Shown one piece after another: positions 1 through 10,844 of a stretch of 64,000 nt of DNA. The notes beneath the pieces are model-generated. The model did not search any database and was not told where the DNA came from. It saw nothing but the letters and a program-made list of their open reading frames with translations. Positions within the stretch are counted from its first letter, which is position 1. Each line of letters opens with the position of its first letter. This stretch comes from Deltaproteobacteria bacterium (GTDB taxonomy: Bacteria > Desulfobacterota > DSM-4660 > Desulfatiglandales > HGW-15). The translations under genes were made by a program, and so were the position numbers. Location of the stretch: contig JAFDEF010000020.1 of assembly GCA_019310485.1 (NCBI GenBank), forward strand, positions 18,791-82,790, given 5' to 3'.

Positions 1-413
1 AAGGGCAATGCGACACCAAGCGATTTAAGCTTCTTATAGAATTTTCTCTTAAAGTCCGGCTTGTCTGAGACAAATATGACACATGTGGAATCGGAGGGGC
101 GTTCAAGATAAGGCAGAAATTTTTCTAGACTTTCTGTATCGAATTTCTCCGTTCCTCGCACAATTATCAGCCGAGTGTTCGCCAAGAAAGGAACTGAGCG
201 CGCACTCCCGATAATTTCTTCAGGCTGAGTTTCACCTCCATAAAAAATCTCCAGGTTAAAATCTCTTGCAGATTCAGTTAGTAGCGCATCTCTTATTCTC
301 CTGAGGGCCCTTTCAATGCGAAAATCGTCCTCGCCATGGAACAAGTAATATGGGGAAAGACGCCCCTCGTCTATGAGGTCGAGAATTTCCTCGGGAAGTA
401 ACGCCCGTGCCAT
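1..413 (-). CDS. holA: DNA polymerase III delta subunit (partial, C-terminus outside window)
   Basis: Reverse-strand translation from ATG at 413: MARALLPEEILDLIDEGRLSPYYLFHGEDDFRIERALRRIRDALL..., HolA-like; its ATG overlaps the lptE stop. Confidence 0.8.
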   Translation of the reverse strand, partial: MARALLPEEILDLIDEGRLSPYYLFHGEDDFRIERALRRIRDALLTESARDFNLEIFYGGETQPEEIIGSARSVPFLANTRLIIVRGTEKFDTESLEKFLPYLERPSDSTCVIFVSDKPDFKRKFYKKLKSLGVALP

Positions 414-1003
414 TAAAACCTTTCCATTGTTTTCATGTAGATTCTCTTGGCCAGCCTTCGAGCTACAACCATAAGAGCTTGGTCCCGATAATAGCGCGTG
501 GCAAGAGGGTCTTCGCTAACAGCAAAACTGGCTTTATCCTCCATCGCATCTTCCTGCCATATCACTTTTCCTTTTCTCCTATCCACCAGTTTTACGCTAA
601 GCCTGACCCTGAGCTGACACCTGTTTGTAACAGCGTATGTTACAGTCCGCCCTCCCACGTTTTGCTGCCGTGATTCATAGCCCAAAACATCAGTATGGAT
701 ATCATGGATACTTGCCAGGAGCACTGCCTGGGCCCTGCTTTCAGAGACCAGGGGAACCCTTGCGTGGCTTATGAATTCTTCCCTGATTATCCTCGTAAAT
801 GTTGATTCAAACCCAAGGTGCGAGGAGGTACTTTTTGCCAAGGGTATGGCAAGACTTTGTAATTCTATGCCAACGGGTTCGCCACTCGCCTTCAGGCTAT
901 AGCCGCAGGCTGAAACCAGGCAGCTGGAGAAGAAAAGGCCAATGGTAAGAAAAAAAAACCTTTTGGACGCAGAAACCATTTCCTCTCCTCGCAGAATTAC
1001 CAA
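413..1003 (-). CDS. lptE: LPS-assembly lipoprotein LptE
   Basis: Signal peptide plus lipobox (LVSACGYSL), LptE-like sequence, lies between leuS and holA as is typical. Confidence 0.85.
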   Translation of the reverse strand: MVILRGEEMVSASKRFFFLTIGLFFSSCLVSACGYSLKASGEPVGIELQSLAIPLAKSTSSHLGFESTFTRIIREEFISHARVPLVSESRAQAVLLASIHDIHTDVLGYESRQQNVGGRTVTYAVTNRCQLRVRLSVKLVDRRKGKVIWQEDAMEDKASFAVSEDPLATRYYRDQALMVVARRLAKRIYMKTMERF

Positions 1004-1018
1004 GGATTCACATTACCC

Positions 1019-3595
1019 CTAAACTACTATGTTTACAAGTTTGTCACGCACCACGATGACTTTCTTAATCTGAGCCCCGGCGACAAAACTCTGAACTCTT
1101 TTGCTCTTTAATGCCTCAGCCTGAATTTCGTCCCTGCCAAACGAAGCTGGCACTTCGATCCTGTCTCTCACTTTTCCATTTACCTGCAAAACCACGAGCC
1201 TCTTGTCCACCTCGAGAGCCTTTTCACTATACTCCGGCCACGACACTGTCAGCAAGCTCTCCCTGTGGCCAAGCATTTGCCAGAGCTCCTCGCAAATATG
1301 TGGGACAACAGGGGAAAGGAGTAGCACCGTTACTTCTATGGCCTCCCTTATCACCGCCCAGGCAAGATTATCCTTTTCCCCAGAACCAGAGAGATACTGA
1401 TTAACTTCATTAACAAGTTCCATAACTGCACTTATTGCTGTGTTGAAATGGAAGCGATCTTCAATATCTGCCGTCACTTTCTTAATGGTCTGGTGAGATT
1501 TTCTGTGAAGCTTCCTCAGATTCCCTGAAAGTTCTTCCTTTCCGCCATAGACAGGTACGTGAAGTACGTTTTCGAGGTTCTCAGTTACCAGGCGCCAAAC
1601 CCTATTCAAGAACCTAAAGGAGCCCTCCACCCCCTGATCACTCCACTCCAGGTCGCGCTCCGGTGGAGAAGCAAACAGGCAAAACATGCGAACCGTATCC
1701 GCCCCGTAGCGATCGATGAGTTCTTCGGGATCAACGACGTTCTTTTTCGACTTAGACATCTTGACGCTATTGCCCACAATTATCTCTGAGCCACAATGAA
1801 CACACTTTCCGTCCCTCACCTCGTGGGGATAAAGGTAGCCGTGCCTGGGGCATTCCTGAGTTTCTTTACATACCATTCCCTGAGTCAGGAGATTTGCAAA
1901 GGGCTCATCCACCTTCAGCTCGCCAAAGTCGCGCAGCACCCTCGTGTAAAAACGAGAGTAAAGGAGGTGAAGAATCGCGTGTTCTATGCCCCCTATATAT
2001 TGATCAACAGGCATCCAGTAATCGGCCTTTTCATGATCCAGCGGCCCTCTGTCATAATCAGGGCATGTATAGCGGTCGAAATACCAGGAGGATTCAACGA
2101 ATGTATCCATCGTGTCTGTTTCCCTCCTGGCCTTGCCATTACATACCGGGCAGGTTGTCTCAAAAAAAGAGGGCTCAAAAGGCAGGGGGGACCCACCATT
2201 CGGCCTCATTTCCAGATCCAGGGGCAGCACCACGGGAAGATCTTTTTCAGGAACAGGGACAGTACCACACCTATCGCAGTATATGACCGGTATGGGAGCA
2301 CCCCAATATCTTTGTCTTGAAATGTTCCAATCGCGCAACCTGTAATTGACGGTCCTGTAACCCATGCCCTTTGATTCAAGATAGTCAGCAATACTCTCGA
2401 GCGCATCAACGTTGCGCATTCCGTTAAAAGGGCCCGAATTGACAAGGATACCTTCTTCCACGTATGCCTCCTCCATGGTTTCTTCAGTAAGGTCACGGTC
2501 CGGAGGCTTTATGACAACCCTCAAAGGAAGCTCATACTTCTTGGCAAACTCAAAATCTCTCTGGTCGTGGGTAGGGACACCCATGACAGCACCAGTGCCG
2601 TAATCGAAAAGAACAAAATTTGCAACGTAGATGGGGATCTCTTCCTCTGTAGCAGGATTAATGCAGTATCTGCCCGTAAAAACACCCTCCTTAACTGAAA
2701 AATCCGCCGTCCGGATAAAACTGTCTACCTTGAGTGTTCGCTCTATGAAAGACAGGACTTCTTTTTCCTGCGGTTCCCCCGCGACGAGCTCTCTAAGCAT
2801 TGGATGTTCGGGCGCAAAGCACAGAAAAGTAGCCCCAAAAATAGTATCCTGCCTTGTGGTGTAGACATCGATCACGCTCTCCGAGCCCGCCACCGGAAAC
2901 CGAATGATGGCCCCGTGGCTCTTGCCTATCCAGTTTCTCTGCATGGTCAGTACCCTCTCGGGCCATCCCGGAAGTTTGTCGCAATATTCCAATATTTCCT
3001 CAGCATAGCTGGTAATCTTGAAAAACCAGCTGTCCATTTCCTTTATGGTCACCTCTTGCTCAGGATGCCGCCAGCAACGACCATTCTCTACTTGCTCCTT
3101 GGCCAGCACAGTCTGGCAAGCATCACACCAATTGACAAAGGTTCTTTTCTTATAAGCAAGGCCTTTTTCAAGCATCTTGAGAAAAATTAGTTGCTCCCAC
3201 CGGTAATACTCGGGGTCGCAGGTGGCAAGCTCTCGATCCCAGTCATAGCTGAAACCCATCCGCTTCAGTTGCGATTTCATATTCTCTATGTTTTCATATG
3301 TCCACTTGGCCGGATGGCTATTATTTTCAATGGCAGCGTTCTCAGCGGGAAGCCCGAAGGCGTCCCATCCCATTGGATGAAGCACGTTTTTGCCGCGCAT
3401 CCTCTTGTATCTGGCAACCACATCTCCTATCGTGTAGTTCCTCACATGACCCATGTGTATCTTTCCGGAGGGATATGGAAACATCTCCAGAAGATAGTAT
3501 TTCTCCTTTTCCGGATCCTCAGTAACCTTGAACAAGCCCTCCTTTTCCCAGCGGGCCTGCCATTTCAGTTCCAACTCTTTGGGGTTGTATTTCAT
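1019..3595 (-). CDS. leuS: Leucyl-tRNA synthetase
   Basis: [13 protein letters not shown] start, [12 protein letters not shown] and KMSKSKKN motifs. ORF track starts at 3616 but the conserved start is Met at 3595. Confidence 0.97.
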   Translation of the reverse strand: MKYNPKELELKWQARWEKEGLFKVTEDPEKEKYYLLEMFPYPSGKIHMGHVRNYTIGDVVARYKRMRGKNVLHPMGWDAFGLPAENAAIENNSHPAKWTYENIENMKSQLKRMGFSYDWDRELATCDPEYYRWEQLIFLKMLEKGLAYKKRTFVNWCDACQTVLAKEQVENGRCWRHPEQEVTIKEMDSWFFKITSYAEEILEYCDKLPGWPERVLTMQRNWIGKSHGAIIRFPVAGSESVIDVYTTRQDTIFGATFLCFAPEHPMLRELVAGEPQEKEVLSFIERTLKVDSFIRTADFSVKEGVFTGRYCINPATEEEIPIYVANFVLFDYGTGAVMGVPTHDQRDFEFAKKYELPLRVVIKPPDRDLTEETMEEAYVEEGILVNSGPFNGMRNVDALESIADYLESKGMGYRTVNYRLRDWNISRQRYWGAPIPVIYCDRCGTVPVPEKDLPVVLPLDLEMRPNGGSPLPFEPSFFETTCPVCNGKARRETDTMDTFVESSWYFDRYTCPDYDRGPLDHEKADYWMPVDQYIGGIEHAILHLLYSRFYTRVLRDFGELKVDEPFANLLTQGMVCKETQECPRHGYLYPHEVRDGKCVHCGSEIIVGNSVKMSKSKKNVVDPEELIDRYGADTVRMFCLFASPPERDLEWSDQGVEGSFRFLNRVWRLVTENLENVLHVPVYGGKEELSGNLRKLHRKSHQTIKKVTADIEDRFHFNTAISAVMELVNEVNQYLSGSGEKDNLAWAVIREAIEVTVLLLSPVVPHICEELWQMLGHRESLLTVSWPEYSEKALEVDKRLVVLQVNGKVRDRIEVPASFGRDEIQAEALKSKRVQSFVAGAQIKKVIVVRDKLVNIVV

Positions 3596-3656
3596 CTTTC
3601 TTCCATCATGCAGCATCCCAAGCCCTCGACTACCACGAGCAGGAGGGCTCGAAAGA

Positions 3657-4088
3657 TCAGCCAGCCTCTCCTTCCATGTTTTTTGATTCTAGCTGTAAAT
3701 ATATTTTATCTAAAATCCCGTTAACAAAAGCCCCTGACTCCTCTGTTCCATACTTCTTCCCCAGTTCAACAGCTTCGTCAATAGAAACTTTTGGCGGGAT
3801 ATCGTCCATAAATAGAATCTCATATACGGCAATTCTTAGAATGTTTCGGTCCACTCTGGACATCCTTTCAATTCTCCAATTTATCGAAGCCTTGCTGATA
3901 ATCTGATCCAGTTCTTCCTTCTTTTCGCAAACACCACAGACCAGCTGGATGGAAAAAGCCTTTATCGAGTCCGGCGAACCGAAGCTGTTACAAACAAGCT
4001 CAAAGCTTTCCATTGGATCGCCTTGATTGAATTCCATATGAAAAAGAACTTGAAGAGCCAGCTCTCTGGCACGACGTCTTTTTCCCAT
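3657..4088 (-). CDS. nusB: Transcription antitermination factor NusB
   Basis: [20 protein letters not shown]; adjacent to ribH. Confidence 0.95.
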   Translation of the reverse strand: MGKRRRARELALQVLFHMEFNQGDPMESFELVCNSFGSPDSIKAFSIQLVCGVCEKKEELDQIISKASINWRIERMSRVDRNILRIAVYEILFMDDIPPKVSIDEAVELGKKYGTEESGAFVNGILDKIYLQLESKNMEGEAG

Positions 4089-4232
4089 AGCCCCTTAAAG
4101 AAACCCTGCGTTGTTGGAGACTTGTCAAAGTGAGGTCTTCGGGCCCCGACAACCCTTAGCCATCACCTCAATTTTCCAAAAGGCGGACCCTCTGCCGAGG
4201 AAATCTCCCGGAGGTAGAAAAAGCGAGATCAG

Positions 4233-4700
4233 TTACTTCAACTCTTTGAACAGGTTTGCCATTTCCATGGCTGCCATGGCGGCATCCCACCCCTTGTTGC
4301 CTGACTTGGATCCAGCCCTTTCAATGGCCTGTTCCAGATTATCGGTTGTTAACACTCCGAATGTGACCGGCACCTTGGATTCTAGAGCCACTGCCGCTAT
4401 CCCCTTGGATACCTCCGCTGCCACGTAATCAAAATGGGGAGTGGATCCCCTGATTACCGCCCCCAGGCAAATGACAGCATCGTAATTTCCGCTCTCCGCA
4501 AGCTTTTTTGCAACCAAGGGTATCTCGAATGCTCCCGGGACCTTGACCAAGGAAACTTGATCCTCCTTGGCTCCGTGTCGAACCAGAGCATCCATGGCTC
4601 CTTCCATCAATCTTGAACTGATGAAATCGTTGAACCTGCTCACAACAATGGCAAAACGCAAACCTTCTGCCGAGACCTTCCCTTCAACTGTTTTGAGCAT
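4233..4700 (-). CDS. ribH: 6,7-dimethyl-8-ribityllumazine synthase
   Basis: [38 protein letters not shown] motif. Confidence 0.96.
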   Translation of the reverse strand: MLKTVEGKVSAEGLRFAIVVSRFNDFISSRLMEGAMDALVRHGAKEDQVSLVKVPGAFEIPLVAKKLAESGNYDAVICLGAVIRGSTPHFDYVAAEVSKGIAAVALESKVPVTFGVLTTDNLEQAIERAGSKSGNKGWDAAMAAMEMANLFKELK

Positions 4701-4914
4701 GTGAACACCTCTCAGTCTGTGTTAGATAAAAAAAGACCATTATGGGATAACACCTCTCGGTTCTTTGTTTGATTTCTTTGCCCATGGTTCTTTTGCTATA
4801 CCGAAGCGCCACTGGTTTTTTGCTTGCCCCAGAGATAATACTTCAAATAGAGGTTTACCCCGTAGGATTGCCCCGGGCGGGAGCACGGGGCTGGTAAATA
4901 AAGTTTTCTTCCGC

Positions 4915-4949
4915 TTTTTTGCACGGAGTTCAATGCCCTGTGCGAAATT
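4915..4949 (+). repeat. Dispersed palindromic repeat, family 2, copy 1
   Basis: TTTTTTGCACGGAGTTCAATGCCCTGTGCGAAATT; closely matches the reverse complement of 56883-56922. Confidence 0.65.
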
Positions 4950-4958
4950 CCAGGGGGT

Positions 4959-6164
4959 TTACTTCTTCAAGTTCAAAAGGTGACCCAGTTTTTCGCACTT
5001 AGTCACCAGATATTTCAGGTTTTCCGGCCTTGGTTCCGTTTCAATGGGCACGCGTTCAACAACCTCCAGACCGTAACCCTGGAGCCCGATGATCTTTTTG
5101 GGGTTATTCGTCATGAGCCTCATTTTTCTTACCCCAAGTGTAGAAAGGATCTGTGCGCCAACCCCGTAGTCTCTCAAATCAGCCTGGAATCCGAGCTCTT
5201 CATTTGCTTCAACCGTATCTCTTCCTTGGTCCTGCAGGGCATAAGCTCTGATCTTATTTGCAAGGCCAATGCCTCTGCCTTCTTGCTGTAAGTACAGGAT
5301 AACGCCCAGGCCCTCTTTTTCAACCATTTCGAGTGCTTTCTCCAGCTGGGACCCACAATCGCAACGATATGACCCAAACACATCGCCAGTAAGGCATTGA
5401 GAATGTACCCTTACCAGCACTTCCTTCTCAGGGTGAATCTCCCCCTTGACAAGGGCCAGATGCTCGTAGGAATCGATATCGTTAACAAAGGCGATGGCCT
5501 TGAATTCCCCGTAAGGTGTCGGAAGGACGGTTTCAGCCACTTTGTGCACAAAGGACTCATTCTGCATCCTGTACGCAATAAGGTCAGCCACGGTGGCAAT
5601 CTTCAGCCCGTGCCTTGCAGCAAATTTCTCCAGGTCAGGCATTCTGGCCATTGTGCCGTCGTCATTCATGATTTCACATATCACGCCTGCAGGTTTCAGG
5701 CCTGCCAGCCTGGCCAGATCCACGGACCCTTCTGTTTGCCCTGTTCTGAAAAGAACTCCACCGCGCCTCGCCCTCAAAGGGAAAACATGCCCTGGCTGGA
5801 CAAGGTCTTCAGGCTTTGCGTCATCAGCAATGGCTGTAAGGATTGTGTGAGCGCGATCCGCTGCTGAAATACCGGTTGTTACGCCGTTTCGTGCTTCAAT
5901 TGAAACCGTAAAAGCAGTCTTGAAAGGTGATGTGTTGTCATGAACCATCAACGGAAGCTTCAGCCTGTCCACAATTTCCGGGGCCAGGGAAAGACAAATA
6001 AGACCTCTTCCATATTTAGCCATAAAATTGATTGCCTCAGGTGTTACCTTTTCAGCAGCCATCGTTAGATCACCCTCGTTTTCCCGGCCCTCGTCATCAA
6101 CGAGAATGATCATTTTGCCCTGCTTCAAATCTTCAATAACATCTTCTATTTTGGAAATACCCAT
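4959..6164 (-). CDS. ribBA: Bifunctional 3,4-dihydroxy-2-butanone-4-phosphate synthase / GTP cyclohydrolase II
   Basis: N-terminal DHBP synthase ([11 protein letters not shown]) and C-terminal GTPCH II ([20 protein letters not shown]). Confidence 0.96.
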   Translation of the reverse strand: MGISKIEDVIEDLKQGKMIILVDDEGRENEGDLTMAAEKVTPEAINFMAKYGRGLICLSLAPEIVDRLKLPLMVHDNTSPFKTAFTVSIEARNGVTTGISAADRAHTILTAIADDAKPEDLVQPGHVFPLRARRGGVLFRTGQTEGSVDLARLAGLKPAGVICEIMNDDGTMARMPDLEKFAARHGLKIATVADLIAYRMQNESFVHKVAETVLPTPYGEFKAIAFVNDIDSYEHLALVKGEIHPEKEVLVRVHSQCLTGDVFGSYRCDCGSQLEKALEMVEKEGLGVILYLQQEGRGIGLANKIRAYALQDQGRDTVEANEELGFQADLRDYGVGAQILSTLGVRKMRLMTNNPKKIIGLQGYGLEVVERVPIETEPRPENLKYLVTKCEKLGHLLNLKK

Positions 6165-6300
6165 ATTTAGATCTCAAACTTATTCTTTATTTATCTCCTG
6201 ATCTGGAAAGACCATTCGGCCTCGACAATTACTCATCTACCGCCCAAGCGGTGCGCGCAAAACGGAGCCCACCGCTTTTGACCAAGTCACACAAAGACTA

Positions 6301-6963
6301 TCAGTCCTCAAAACCGTAGTCCCTTAACATTTTTTCGTCAATACGGGAACCTTTCGCCTGATCATAAACTGAGTCACGGTTTGAAAGAAATTTTTCAACA
6401 TATTTTCCAATAATGTCTGTTTCAATGTTTACAAGGTCCCCGCTCTTTTTTTTCAAAATACCCGTCACCGCTGCCGTCTCCGGTATAATGTTAACTTCAA
6501 AATCTGAGCCGTCACACCGATTTACAGTCAAGCTTATGCCGTCCACCGCTACGGACCCTTTATTAACTATGTATCTGGCCAGATCTTCTTTAATCTCGAT
6601 TCTTAGGGCCCAGGAATCACCAACCCTTTCTTTACCGGCTATCTTTCCGACTCCATCCACGTGGCCGGAGACGAGGTGGCCCCCAATCCGATCTCCTACC
6701 TTCAACGACCTTTCAAGGTTTACCTCATCACCTTGTTTAACCAAACCCAGTGTGCTCCTCAAAAGGGTTTCACTTGAAACGTCCACGCTGAAAAAGCCCT
6801 TATTCACCTCCGTCACTGTAAGACAAACCCCCTCCACAGATACGCTGTCCCCAACTTGCAAGTCAGACATGTCAAGCAAGGGGGAAACCGTAAGTCGCAT
6901 ATCCTTTCCCCTTCGAATGGCATCTCTTATCTTGCCTCTACCTTCGACAAGTCCGGTAAACAT
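6301..6963 (-). CDS. ribE: Riboflavin synthase alpha subunit
   Basis: MFTGLVEGRGKI start, internal duplication with VEGVCLTV and VDGISLTV. Confidence 0.95.
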   Translation of the reverse strand: MFTGLVEGRGKIRDAIRRGKDMRLTVSPLLDMSDLQVGDSVSVEGVCLTVTEVNKGFFSVDVSSETLLRSTLGLVKQGDEVNLERSLKVGDRIGGHLVSGHVDGVGKIAGKERVGDSWALRIEIKEDLARYIVNKGSVAVDGISLTVNRCDGSDFEVNIIPETAAVTGILKKKSGDLVNIETDIIGKYVEKFLSNRDSVYDQAKGSRIDEKMLRDYGFED

Positions 6964-7020
6964 CTCTAGTTTCTCTCACCCATATGGAGTCCCATGGAAA
7001 AGCCGGCGCCATCACTTAGT

Positions 7021-7128
7021 TTCGCCGAATTGTTTCGCAGTCAGCAGAACTTAGTGCTGCGACATCCGGCCCGCCTTTGACCTCTTTCATCCCCGGCTAA
7101 AGCCGTGGCCTTCTGCGGGTGGGGTTAA
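7021..7128 (+). repeat. Dispersed ~109-bp structured repeat, family 1, copy A
   Basis: TTCGCCGAATTGTTTCGCAGTCAGCAGAACTTAGTG...TTCATCCCCGGCTAAAGCCGTGGCCTTCTGCGGGTGGGGTTAAA; matches the reverse complement of 17552-17660 along its length by hand alignment. Confidence 0.8.
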
Positions 7129-8260
7129 AGTACTCAGGATAACCTACTATCAAAACGTCATCTCCAAATCTTCTGACACTGACATCTTTGATACGGATGC
7201 TCTGATCCATGCTTTCCGCCCCCCGTCCCCTCGCCATCGGAATACCGTCATCTCCGCCGAGTATTCTAGCTCCCTTGAAAATGTAGAATTTATCCAGCAG
7301 CTTTTCCCTTAGCATCGCACCCATTAGCGTTGCCCCACCTTCCAGAAGAACCGAGCTAATGCTCCTTTGACCCAGCAGTCCCATAAGGGTGTTAAGGTCT
7401 ATCCGTCCTCCCCTCTTCGGGCAAATCAGCGTTGAAACGTTATCTTTTTGAATCGCTCTAAGATGATTCTCAGGCACTCCTTCTCCCACAACTATCAGCG
7501 TGCTTGAAGGGGAATCAATATTCAGAACTTTCGCATCCGGGCTAATCCTGAGGTTTGTATCAAGGATGACCCTGACAGGATCCTGTGCGTTTCGATTCCC
7601 GAGGCGGACGGTAAGCATTGGGTCATCGGCAATCACCGTTCCCACCCCCACCATTACCGCATCGACACCGTCTCTAAGGCGGTGCACAAATCGACGTGAC
7701 TTTTCATTCGTAATCCAGCGGGAATGACCGGTTGATGTTGCTATCCAGCCGTCCAGGGTCAATGCGCACTTTGCACTTACAAAAGGCGTGCCGCTCGTTA
7801 CGAATTTAAAAAAAGACTCATTCAGGCGCCGGCACTCTTCCTCCAGTATCCCCGTTACAACCTCCACGCCCTTGGCCGCAAGAAACTCGCTTCCCCCTCC
7901 CTTTACTGCCGGATTCGGGTCTCTTGCTCCAACAACCACCTTCCCAAGTCCACTTTTGAGGATTGCTTCTGTGCAGGGAGGCGTTTTGCCGTGATGATGG
8001 CACGGCTCGAGCGTAACATACATGGTGTCACTCCTTCGAGCCTTGCCTCCCAGTTTTGACAGTGCTTCTACTTCGGCATGATCTCCACCGGCATATTTGT
8101 GGTATCCGGATGCAATCACCTTCCCATCGCGTACCACAACCGCTCCCACTGCAGGGTTAGGCGAAGTTCTGCCCAGGCCTCTCCTTGCCAGGCGAAGAGC
8201 TTCTTTCATAAATTTTTCGTGATGCCCGTCCACCTTACGCCCTGATCTTTCTCCAGGCAT
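7097..8260 (-). CDS. ribD: Bifunctional diaminohydroxyphosphoribosylaminopyrimidine deaminase / 5-amino-6-(5-phosphoribosylamino)uracil reductase
   Basis: HAEVEAL and PCxxxGKTPPCTEAI deaminase motifs, C-terminal reductase domain; last residues FNPTRRRPRL lie within repeat copy A. Confidence 0.95.
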   Translation of the reverse strand: MPGERSGRKVDGHHEKFMKEALRLARRGLGRTSPNPAVGAVVVRDGKVIASGYHKYAGGDHAEVEALSKLGGKARRSDTMYVTLEPCHHHGKTPPCTEAILKSGLGKVVVGARDPNPAVKGGGSEFLAAKGVEVVTGILEEECRRLNESFFKFVTSGTPFVSAKCALTLDGWIATSTGHSRWITNEKSRRFVHRLRDGVDAVMVGVGTVIADDPMLTVRLGNRNAQDPVRVILDTNLRISPDAKVLNIDSPSSTLIVVGEGVPENHLRAIQKDNVSTLICPKRGGRIDLNTLMGLLGQRSISSVLLEGGATLMGAMLREKLLDKFYIFKGARILGGDDGIPMARGRGAESMDQSIRIKDVSVRRFGDDVLIVGYPEYFNPTRRRPRL

Positions 8261-8269
8261 AATACCTGG

Positions 8270-8755
8270 CTACCTGCTGCCGCCCTGCTCCCCACCTTCC
8301 TTTCTCGACCTCAGGATTTCCTCAAGCTCTGCCATGAACTCGCTAATATCCTTAAACTGCCTGTAGACTGAAGCAAACCGGACGTAGGCAACTTCATCCC
8401 ATTCTTTGAGACTGTTGATGACTTTTTCTCCGATCTCCTTGCTTTCTACCTCCTTCTTTCCAAGCTCTTGAAAGTACAGCTCAAGAGAATCCACAAATTC
8501 CTCTATCCTGGTAATACTAACCGGCCTTTTCTGGCATGCCTTCTTGATCCCTTCTATAATCTTTTCCCTGCTGAAAGGCTCTCGCCTACCGTCCTTTTTT
8601 ACCACAAGGGGAAGAATCTCTTCGAGTTTTTCGTAGGTGGTAAATCGTCTGCCGCATGCAGTGCATTCCCTTCGCCTGCGGATGGTCCTGCCGTCCTTGC
8701 TTAGCCGGGAATCAATCACCTTATTCTCAATCATGGAACAGTACGGACACTTCAT
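8270..8755 (-). CDS. nrdR: Transcriptional repressor NrdR
   Basis: [42 protein letters not shown]. Confidence 0.97.
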   Translation of the reverse strand: MKCPYCSMIENKVIDSRLSKDGRTIRRRRECTACGRRFTTYEKLEEILPLVVKKDGRREPFSREKIIEGIKKACQKRPVSITRIEEFVDSLELYFQELGKKEVESKEIGEKVINSLKEWDEVAYVRFASVYRQFKDISEFMAELEEILRSRKEGGEQGGSR

Positions 8756-9198
8756 ATCTTCAACCTCACAGTTTCCAGACCCGCCTCAGCGAGCATTTGG
8801 TCCGAGAGGGGATCATCATACCCTTCCTCATAGTAAATCTTCTTGATCCCCGCATTGATTATCATCTTGGTACATATAACGCACGGCTTGTTGGTACAAT
8901 ACAGAGTTGCCCCCCTGATAGATATGCCGTGATATGCTGCCTGGATAATCACATTTTGTTCCGCGTGAAGACCTCTACACAATTCATGACGGGTGCCTGA
9001 AGGTATTGATGAGCTCTCCCGCAAACACCCTACCTCCTCACAGTGTTTCAAACCCGAGGGTGCGCCATTATAACCGGTAGCCAGGATCCTTTTATCCTTT
9101 ACCAGTATAGCCCCTACCTTTCGTCGAAGACAAGTAGATCTCTCGGCAACCAGCTTGGTGATTGCCATAAAGTACTCTGGCCATGATGGTCTTGGCAA
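8752..9198 (-). CDS. dCMP deaminase / ComEB-type cytidine/deoxycytidylate deaminase
   Basis: [13 protein letters not shown] and [20 protein letters not shown] motifs. Confidence 0.93.
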   Translation of the reverse strand: MPRPSWPEYFMAITKLVAERSTCLRRKVGAILVKDKRILATGYNGAPSGLKHCEEVGCLRESSSIPSGTRHELCRGLHAEQNVIIQAAYHGISIRGATLYCTNKPCVICTKMIINAGIKKIYYEEGYDDPLSDQMLAEAGLETVRLKI

Positions 9199-9218
9199 TA
9201 AATTCTTCCTTTCATGCC

Positions 9219-10520
9219 CTATGATACCACTATGTGTGGCTGCCAGCCTTCCTTTTGCTCCAGGTGTTCATAAATCGGGAATGTGCGGCAGAGTTCCAGG
9301 ACAATCCCCTTCACCTTCTCTATGTTTTTTTCATCCGAGGGCTTCTCAAGCACTTTTCCTACTAGATCCGCGATCACTTTCATCTCCTTCTCTTTCATCC
9401 CTCTGGTAGTCAGCGCAGGAGAGCCCAGTCTCAACCCGCTGGTAACTTTCGGACCTTTCTTGTCAAAGGGGATAACGTTCTTGTTCACAACGATTCCTGC
9501 CCGGCCCAGAGCTATTTCTGCTTCAGCGCCGCTAATCCCCCTAGATGTGAGATCAATCAACAAAAGATGGTTGTCCGTGCCGCCTGTAACAAGCTCAAAG
9601 CCGGAGGCTGTCAGCCCTTCGGCAAGCGCCCTTGCGTTGTTTATTACTTGTTGCTGGTAAGCTCTAAATTCCGGTTTCAAAGCTTCAGCGAATGCCACGG
9701 CCTTACCAGCTATGATCTGCATGAGGGGACCACCTTGAATGCCTGGAAATACCCCCTTGTCCAGTTTTGCCCCATATTGCTCCTTGGCCAGTACCAGCCC
9801 TCCCCGAGGGCCCCTCAGAGTTTTATGGGTTGTAGAGGTTATAAAGTCCGCTACCCCCACGGGCGATGGATGAAGGTCCGCGGCCACAAGCCCTGCAATG
9901 TGTGCTATGTCAGCCATGAGGTAAGCGTCCACGCTGCTGGCGATATCTTGGAATTTTTCAAAATCTATGGTTCTCGGGTAAGCGCTGGCACCGGCGATAA
10001 TGATTTTCGGCCTGTGCTTTTTGGCAAGATCACTGACCTGTGTGAAATCAATAATCTGGCTTCCCTGCTCAAGCCCGTAAGCCACACTGTCAAAAAAGGA
10101 CCCTGAAAAACTGACGCGGCTCCCATGGCTCAGGTGGCCTCCGTGGGAAAGATCCATGCCGAGAATCGTGTCCCCAGGCTTGAGGAATGAAAAATACACA
10201 GCCATGTTCGCTTGTGATCCGGAATGGGGCTGGACGTTGACATATTCAGCCCCAAAAAGTTTTTTTGCCCGGTCAATGGCCAACTCCTCAACAATATCTG
10301 CATATTCACAGCCACCGTAATATCTCCTTCCAGGATAGCCTTCCGCGTATTTATTGGTCAGCACATTGGCCTGAGCTTCAATAACAGCTGGCGAGGCATA
10401 GTTTTCGGATGCAATCATGTTAAGGGTGTATTTCTCTCGGATAACCTCACTCTGGATCGCCTGATATACATCCGGGTCATCCATTTTCAAACTCATCAAG
10501 GCTAAATCCTCCGAAATCAC
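9219..10520 (-). CDS. glyA: Serine hydroxymethyltransferase
   Basis: [30 protein letters not shown]-lysine motif. Confidence 0.97.
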   Translation of the reverse strand: MISEDLALMSLKMDDPDVYQAIQSEVIREKYTLNMIASENYASPAVIEAQANVLTNKYAEGYPGRRYYGGCEYADIVEELAIDRAKKLFGAEYVNVQPHSGSQANMAVYFSFLKPGDTILGMDLSHGGHLSHGSRVSFSGSFFDSVAYGLEQGSQIIDFTQVSDLAKKHRPKIIIAGASAYPRTIDFEKFQDIASSVDAYLMADIAHIAGLVAADLHPSPVGVADFITSTTHKTLRGPRGGLVLAKEQYGAKLDKGVFPGIQGGPLMQIIAGKAVAFAEALKPEFRAYQQQVINNARALAEGLTASGFELVTGGTDNHLLLIDLTSRGISGAEAEIALGRAGIVVNKNVIPFDKKGPKVTSGLRLGSPALTTRGMKEKEMKVIADLVGKVLEKPSDEKNIEKVKGIVLELCRTFPIYEHLEQKEGWQPHIVVS

Positions 10521-10844
10521 AAATTACGCGCTCCATGCTCCAGAAGTGGCTGTGTTTTCTTCTTCTGCAAAGCATATACTTTGCTGCCTGAAGATTCTAC
10601 GAAATCAGGATAGCAGCGAATATAGTAGAAGGCCTCTTCACTGTCAATTCATAATTTTATCGATATGATATCAACTAGAGCCGAAGAACAAAGGGAACTG
10701 CTTTCTGCTTAGTTCTAGCGGAGATGATGCTACCCGCAGCAGGTAAATATCTTCTTGACTTCCAAGACTCACTGCGATTAACTAATCAGCTTTTGGAACC
10801 TGGCCGCAAATGGGTATCGCGGGCGGTGTCTTAATCTGGGGCCA

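Noticed and set aside
1796-2320. Long + strand ORFs opposite leuS
   Set aside because: Shadow ORFs of the conserved leuS coding strand.
4701-8260. Possible FMN riboswitch in the riboflavin operon
   Set aside because: No match to conserved FMN riboswitch segments found by eye on the minus strand in the intergenic spaces; needs a covariance-model search.
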